From Patescibacteria group bacterium (GTDB lineage Bacteria > Patescibacteriota > Minisyncoccia > Phycocordibacterales > PALSA-1337), in assembly GCA_004298345.1 (NCBI GenBank), contig SCTV01000031.1, positions 1-15,639 of the forward strand: a stretch of DNA of 15,639 bases, given 5' to 3'. Within the stretch, counting starts at the first letter, position 1. Every line of letters begins with the position of its first letter. Under the pieces are notes generated by a model, which did no database searches, had not been told where the DNA came from, and saw nothing but the letters and a program-made list of their open reading frames with translations. Shown here in pieces: positions 13,211-15,639 of this stretch. The translations under genes and the position numbers were made by a program.

Positions 13211-13609
13211 GGGGATGATCGGCCTAGACAGGAAATTCCCGTATTTGTGTGCAATGCGGAGCACCGTTAACTCCTAAATCTGACGGAAATCGTAACTGCA
13301 AAAACAGTTGCTAAAGCAAAGGCTGTTGTGTCTCCATTTTTTGGAACCAATAACTTTGCTTTCGCTTACGCAAACGCCTAAGCGACATTGATCGAGTCTT
13401 CTCCACGGGATTCGAATCGGTGTTATATTGTGGATCAGAATGTGTCCCCTTTCCGAGACATGTTCGAAACTTAGGGAATCGGCATTCGTGAGTTTTGCTC
13501 ATTCTATATCACGAGTTCCTAAATCTGCTCCGGCAGGAAAAATAAGCTAAGCATTGTAGATTCACCAATACTCATTTCTTGCACGGCGGTTCGATTCCGC
13601 CCATCTCCA
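13211..13609 (+). ncRNA. ssrA: Transfer-messenger RNA (tmRNA)
   Basis: The 5' end GGGGATG (13211-13217) pairs with CATCTCC (13602-13608), followed by discriminator A; CCA is not encoded. The T arm is GGCGG-TTCGATT-CCGCC just before. The tag frame most likely resumes at GCA 13298-13300 in the context GTAACTGCA and runs to TAA at 13379-13381: 27 codons starting AKTVAKAKAVV and ending NNFAFAYANA. That is much longer than the 10 encoded residues of E. coli and ends ANA instead of LAA. The remaining 220 bases would form the pseudoknot region. tmRNA acts with SmpB, encoded just upstream. A strong hairpin follows immediately and pairs with the RNA's own 3' end. Confidence 0.93.
13298..13381 (+). CDS. 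tmRNA proteolysis tag reading frame
   Basis: 27 codons plus TAA inside tmRNA. The resume codon GCA is inferred from the preceding GTAACT and from the alanine resume codon used in most tmRNAs. The C-terminal FAFAYANA is hydrophobic and alanine-rich as expected for a degradation signal, though it is not the usual ALAA. A later resume codon (for example GCT 13322 or GCA 13316) would shorten the tag but keep its end. Confidence 0.7.
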   Translation, partial: AKTVAKAKAVVSPFFGTNNFAFAYANA

Positions 13610-13675
13610 CAAATATGAAAATCCCTCGCCCTAAAAGGCGAGGGATTTTCATATTTGTGGATGGCGGAATCGAAC
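13589..13675 (+). terminator. tmRNA terminator extended by an inverted copy of the tmRNA 3' end
   Basis: 13589-13630 and 13637-13675 are reverse complements except for three missing bases, with loop CTAAAA. The inner part, AAAATCCCTCGCC/GGCGAGGGATTTT, is a conventional terminator with a T-rich tail. The outer part repeats, in reverse, the tmRNA T arm and acceptor strand. Confidence 0.85.
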
Positions 13676-13781
13676 AGGGAGGGGGTCGGGGAACGGGAGT
13701 TCCCCGTGGAGGAAAACAACGAGTACTCGAGTGTTAGAAACCGTGGGTTTCTAAAGAGCCCGACACACGGAGGGCGAGTGA

Positions 13782-13877
13782 GATAGCGAAGCGTCCCGGC
13801 GTCTCAACAAATCGCACACAGACGCGGAGCGTTCCATTTGATACCCAGGTGTTCGATAGCGAAGCGTCCCGCCGTCT
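13782..13877. repeat. 23-base direct repeat, two copies 73 bases apart
   Basis: GATAGCGAAGCGTCCC followed by GGCGTCT (13782-13804) or GCCGTCT (13855-13877). Each copy lies between short complementary flanks (GAGA/TCTC and TTCGA/TCGA), so each may form its own stem-loop. Confidence 0.75.
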
Positions 13878-13885
13878 TCGAGGGC

Positions 13886-13915
13886 TTGACACAAAATCCC
13901 CTTTCATGATTAAAT
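13886..13915 (+). promoter_or_regulatory. Promoter of the small basic protein gene
   Basis: Consensus -35 TTGACA (13886-13891), 18-base spacer and TTAAAT (13910-13915) with an upstream TG (13907-13908) making an extended -10. It predicts a transcript start near 13922 and a leader of about 50 bases. Confidence 0.65.
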
Positions 13916-13939
13916 AAATATCGGCAATAACGCACAACC

Positions 13940-13956
13940 GCTCCGACAAAAGGAGC
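13940..13956 (+). promoter_or_regulatory. Leader hairpin containing GGAG before the small gene
   Basis: GCTCC (13940-13944) pairs with GGAGC (13952-13956) across GACAAAA. The right arm holds a Shine-Dalgarno-like AGGAG, which sits 17 bases before the ATG, too far for standard initiation. It may be a control element or chance. Confidence 0.35.
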
Positions 13957-13972
13957 AAGACAACCTACTACT

Positions 13973-14134
13973 ATGGCTGGAAAAACCGCCAAATTCCACG
14001 GAAGCAAGCGCTCCCAAAAACGCAGTGAAGAGCGACAGGCCGAGCAACGGAAACGTGACGCGCAGGCCAACGATCCGATGCATGCGCGTGGCCAACACTA
14101 CGCACTTGGACATCAGCCGGTGCGTATGCGCTAA
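13973..14134 (+). CDS. Small basic protein, 53 residues
   Basis: Not a family I recognise. It begins MAGKTAKFHGSKRSQKRSEE and ends GHQPVRMR, with many Lys, Arg, His and Gln, no cysteines and no hydrophobic helix. Such composition fits a nucleic-acid- or ribosome-binding protein, but this is only a compositional guess. Support for a real gene: a consensus promoter 60-90 bases upstream, a clear terminator that begins at the stop codon, and codon choice similar to the neighbouring genes (GCC, CGC, CTC). No usable Shine-Dalgarno sits at normal distance. It lies between tmRNA and infC, both translation genes, and is transcribed the same way. Confidence 0.6.
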   Translation: MAGKTAKFHGSKRSQKRSEERQAEQRKRDAQANDPMHARGQHYALGHQPVRMR

Positions 14135-14161
14135 GACCCCCCCCACCTCGGGTCTTTTTTA
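14134..14161 (+). terminator. Rho-independent terminator after the small basic gene
   Basis: AGACCC (14134-14139) pairs with GGGTCT (14150-14155), and the T-run TTTTTT follows. The loop includes a run of C. It separates the small gene from the infC promoter. Confidence 0.75.
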
Positions 14162-14223
14162 TTTTTATGTTTTCATTTTGTTTTTGACCCACACTCATCA
14201 AAACTACACATACCTCAAGACCA

Positions 14224-14252
14224 TTGCTTAAAAAAGCCCAATATGCTATAAT
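14224..14252 (+). promoter_or_regulatory. Promoter of the infC-rpmI-rplT operon
   Basis: TTGCTT (14224-14229), exactly 17 bases, then TATAAT (14247-14252) with extended TGC. It predicts a leader of about 27 bases before the TTG start of infC, one of the few leadered genes here. Confidence 0.8.
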
Positions 14253-14285
14253 TCTAAGCCTAAAAGAGTAATAACCCAGCCACCA

Positions 14286-14798
14286 TTGAGTAACCTAAAA
14301 GTAAGGATAAATCATCAAATCAGGGCCGCAGAATTGCGAGTAATAGGCCCCGACGGCGGTAATTTAGGAGTTATCTCTCTTTCCCAAGCACTTGAACAAG
14401 CAAATAAAGCCGGGCTCGATCTCATCGAAGTTTCGCCCAATGCCACTCCACCGGTTGCAAAAATCATGGATTATGGTAAATTTCAGTACGACGAGAAAAA
14501 GAAACTCCGTAGTGCAAAAGCCAAGTCACATACGACTGAAGTCAAAAATGTCCAAGTGAAAATAGGCACCGGCGACCACGACCTCGAGCTCAAAGCAAAG
14601 AAAGCTTCAGAGTGGCTCAAGGAAGGTCATCGAGTGAAGATCGACTTGTTTCTCACCGGAAGGTCCAAGTATATGGATGTGAAATTTCTCAAGGAACGAC
14701 TCGACCGGATATTGGTTCTCATTACCGAACAATACAAGATTGCGGATGAGCCAAAAAAGAGCTTGAAAGGATTAACGACTGTAATAGAAAAAGCATAA
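14286..14798 (+). CDS. infC: Translation initiation factor IF-3
   Basis: 170 residues. The N-domain carries RINHQIRAAELRVIGPDGGNLGV (about 7-29) and the EVSPNATPPVAKIMDYGKFQYD signature (about 48-69). The lysine-rich linker and C-domain (about 80-165) include KIGTGDHDLELKAKKASEWL and the typical VKIDLFLTGRS. IF-3 binds the 30S subunit and checks start codon selection. The start is TTG at 14286; no ATG or GTG exists in a suitable place. In other bacteria infC often begins with a rare codon (ATT in E. coli), which lets IF-3 repress its own synthesis; a TTG start could do the same. Seven bases separate it from rpmI. No Shine-Dalgarno precedes it. Confidence 0.96.
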   Translation: MSNLKVRINHQIRAAELRVIGPDGGNLGVISLSQALEQANKAGLDLIEVSPNATPPVAKIMDYGKFQYDEKKKLRSAKAKSHTTEVKNVQVKIGTGDHDLELKAKKASEWLKEGHRVKIDLFLTGRSKYMDVKFLKERLDRILVLITEQYKIADEPKKSLKGLTTVIEKA

Positions 14799-14805
14799 TA
14801 TTTAT

Positions 14806-14994
14806 ATGAAAACAAATAAATCATACGCCAAGCGTCTTAAGGTGACGCGAACAGGTAAAATTTTGGCTCGAGGTACTGGTCAAAACCACTTCAACTCAAA
14901 GGAAAGTCGCCGGTCACAGCTCAACAAAAAGCGATCAGCCCCATTCCATATGAGCAACAAAGAAAAGAGTCGGTTCATCAGCAGTTCGTTCTAA
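14806..14994 (+). CDS. rpmI: 50S ribosomal protein L35 (bL35)
   Basis: 62 residues, the expected size. It starts MKTNKSYAKRLKVTRTGKI, which matches the L35 pattern of a basic N-terminus with KRxKVTxTGK, and continues with the SKESRRSQLNKKRSAP segment that reaches into the rRNA. It lies between infC (7-base gap) and rplT (28-base gap), the order found across bacteria. It has no promoter of its own and no clear ribosome binding site; AT-rich sequence precedes the ATG. In other bacteria L20 represses this operon by binding its mRNA; I did not find an obvious L20 binding fold here. Confidence 0.95.
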   Translation: MKTNKSYAKRLKVTRTGKILARGTGQNHFNSKESRRSQLNKKRSAPFHMSNKEKSRFISSSF

Positions 14995-15022
14995 ATAAGT
15001 TTATCTACATTAAAATAAAAAC

Positions 15023-15367
15023 ATGACACGAGTAAAGAAAGGAGTCCACGCCCTAAAAACACGAAAGAATGTCCTCAAGATGGTAAAGGGCTACCGTTTT
15101 GGCCGATCTTCAAAAGAACGACAGGCATACGAGGCAATCTCACACGCTGGTGCATACGCATTTGCGCACCGACGAGACAAAAAAGGTGATTTTCGAAAAC
15201 TTTGGATCGTTCGTATCAACGCCTCTCTCGATACTATGGGTATCTCATACAGCAAATTTGCCGGTAACCTAAAAAAGGCTGGTATTGCTATCGACCGAAA
15301 GATTCTTTCTCAAATTGCTCACGAAAGCCCAAAGGCTTTTGAGGCGATTGTAGCGAAAGCGAAGTAA
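15023..15367 (+). CDS. rplT: 50S ribosomal protein L20 (bL20)
   Basis: 114 residues, normal for the family. The long basic N-terminal extension (MTRVKKGVHALKTRKNVLKMVKGYRFGRSS) and the globular C-domain with DFRKLWIVRINASLDTMGISYSKFAGNLKKAGI (about 56-90) are typical. L20 is needed early in 50S assembly and also regulates this operon in several bacteria. It is the last gene of infC-rpmI-rplT; a terminator follows 46 bases after the stop. Confidence 0.96.
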   Translation: MTRVKKGVHALKTRKNVLKMVKGYRFGRSSKERQAYEAISHAGAYAFAHRRDKKGDFRKLWIVRINASLDTMGISYSKFAGNLKKAGIAIDRKILSQIAHESPKAFEAIVAKAK

Positions 15368-15412
15368 AAAAAGTAGAAGCGAGATTCACGATTTAAGATT
15401 TACGGATAGATG

Positions 15413-15455
15413 ACAAATTCCCCCGAGGCTTCGCCTCGGGGGAATTTGTTTGTTT
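15413..15455 (+). terminator. Terminator of the infC-rpmI-rplT operon
   Basis: 15413-15429 and 15433-15449 form a perfect 17 bp stem with loop TTC, very GC-rich at its centre, followed by TTGTTT. Confidence 0.85.
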
Positions 15456-15460
15456 ATAAA

Positions 15461-15489
15461 TTAAAAAACTGGACCAAAAGCGTCCAGTT
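15461..15489 (-). terminator. Terminator of the minus-strand gene at the contig end
   Basis: On the minus strand AACTGGAC/GTCCAGTT (complement 15467-15489) with loop GCTTTTG is followed by TTTT. It overlaps the stop codon of the partial gene. Confidence 0.8.
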
Positions 15490-15639
15490 ACGATTTCATT
15501 GCTGCCTCTTCATCCTTCGGCACAGGTGAATTATTCAGCTCAACAAGCGCCTTGAGAGTGAAGGGCTCTAAGGCCAGCACGCACTCCTCATAGAGCGCCT
15601 TAAACTTGGGATCCACCCCATCCTCAAGATCGGAAGAGC
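15488..15639 (-). CDS. Unidentified partial protein, C-terminal end
   Basis: The frame runs from the contig end to TAA at complement 15488-15490. About 45 genuine C-terminal residues are visible (GVDPKFKALYEECVLALEP ... VPKDEEAAMKS), a helical, charged segment. The outermost four or so codons come from adapter sequence and should be ignored. A terminator overlapping the stop supports a real gene. I cannot assign a family. Confidence 0.6.
   Translation of the reverse strand, partial: SSDLEDGVDPKFKALYEECVLALEPFTLKALVELNNSPVPKDEEAAMKS
15627..15639. other. Illumina adapter remnant at the contig end
   Basis: The last 13 bases read AGATCGGAAGAGC, the shared start of Illumina TruSeq adapters. This is an untrimmed sequencing artefact and not genomic sequence. 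Confidence 0.93.

Larger units (their letters stand above)
13676..13972. other. Intergenic region with hairpins, a direct repeat, a promoter and a leader
   Basis: Hairpins at 13687-13706 (CGGGGAAC/GTTCCCCG) and 13734-13754 (TTAGAAACC/GGTTTCTAA, loop GTG) follow the tmRNA terminator. A 23-base direct repeat with one mismatch lies at 13782-13804 and 13855-13877. A promoter (13886-13915) and a 50-base leader with a small hairpin (13940-13956) then lead into the small gene at 13973. I see no other gene. Confidence 0.6.

Noticed and set aside
13782..13877. CRISPR array
   Set aside because: There are only two repeat units, no regular spacer set and no cas genes.
13511..14201. Several minus-strand frames of 60-90 residues across the tmRNA 3' end and the small basic gene
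   Set aside because: They overlap tmRNA, hairpins or the plus-strand small gene in other frames, and lack promoters or recognisable domains.

Overview
The window reads as chromosomal sequence from a member of the Candidate Phyla Radiation (Patescibacteria), most likely a parcubacterium. I infer this from the divergent PilM/PilN/PilO-type genes, a ComF protein without its usual zinc finger, a MutY-type glycosylase without iron-sulfur cysteines, few Shine-Dalgarno sequences, and core genes that are otherwise clearly bacterial. The right end is a contig end: the last 13 bases equal the common start of Illumina adapters.

Layout. 1-2768 (minus): type IV pilus assembly genes, pilM, pilN-like, pilO-like and a truncated fourth membrane protein. 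2767-3483 (plus): comF, divergent from pilM, with the two start codons overlapping. 3484-3955: tRNA-Ser(GCT) within a dense set of palindromes. 3956-5367 (plus): an S51 peptidase and a MutY-like glycosylase. 5412-5960 (minus): an orphan gene with a near-consensus promoter and a terminator. 6045-8495: recG, bracketed by two long inverted repeats. 8505-9731 (minus): an Atg22/UMF1-type major facilitator protein. 9814-10306: tRNA-Ile(TAT) and about 400 bases of hairpins. 10307-12669 (minus): a pterin carbinolamine dehydratase and ftsH. 12748-13609 (plus): smpB and tmRNA (ssrA). 13973-14134: a small basic protein with its own promoter and terminator. 14286-15367 (plus): infC-rpmI-rplT. 15488-15639 (minus): the end of an unidentified gene.

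How the genes fit together. PilM/N/O build the inner-membrane platform of a type IV pilus, and ComF is a competence-associated phosphoribosyltransferase family, so the left end may relate to DNA uptake. SmpB and tmRNA rescue stalled ribosomes, and the divergent FtsH protease can in principle destroy tagged products. infC-rpmI-rplT is the classic translation operon. RecG and the glycosylase serve DNA repair.

The most unusual content lies between genes. The regions after both tRNAs carry three hairpins in the same order and spacing but with different stem sequences. The 3' ends of tRNA-Ser and of tmRNA are followed by inverted copies of themselves. A long palindrome family occurs twice, and recG is bracketed by long inverted repeats. 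Five genes have a -10 element 5-8 bases before the start codon, which suggests leaderless transcripts.
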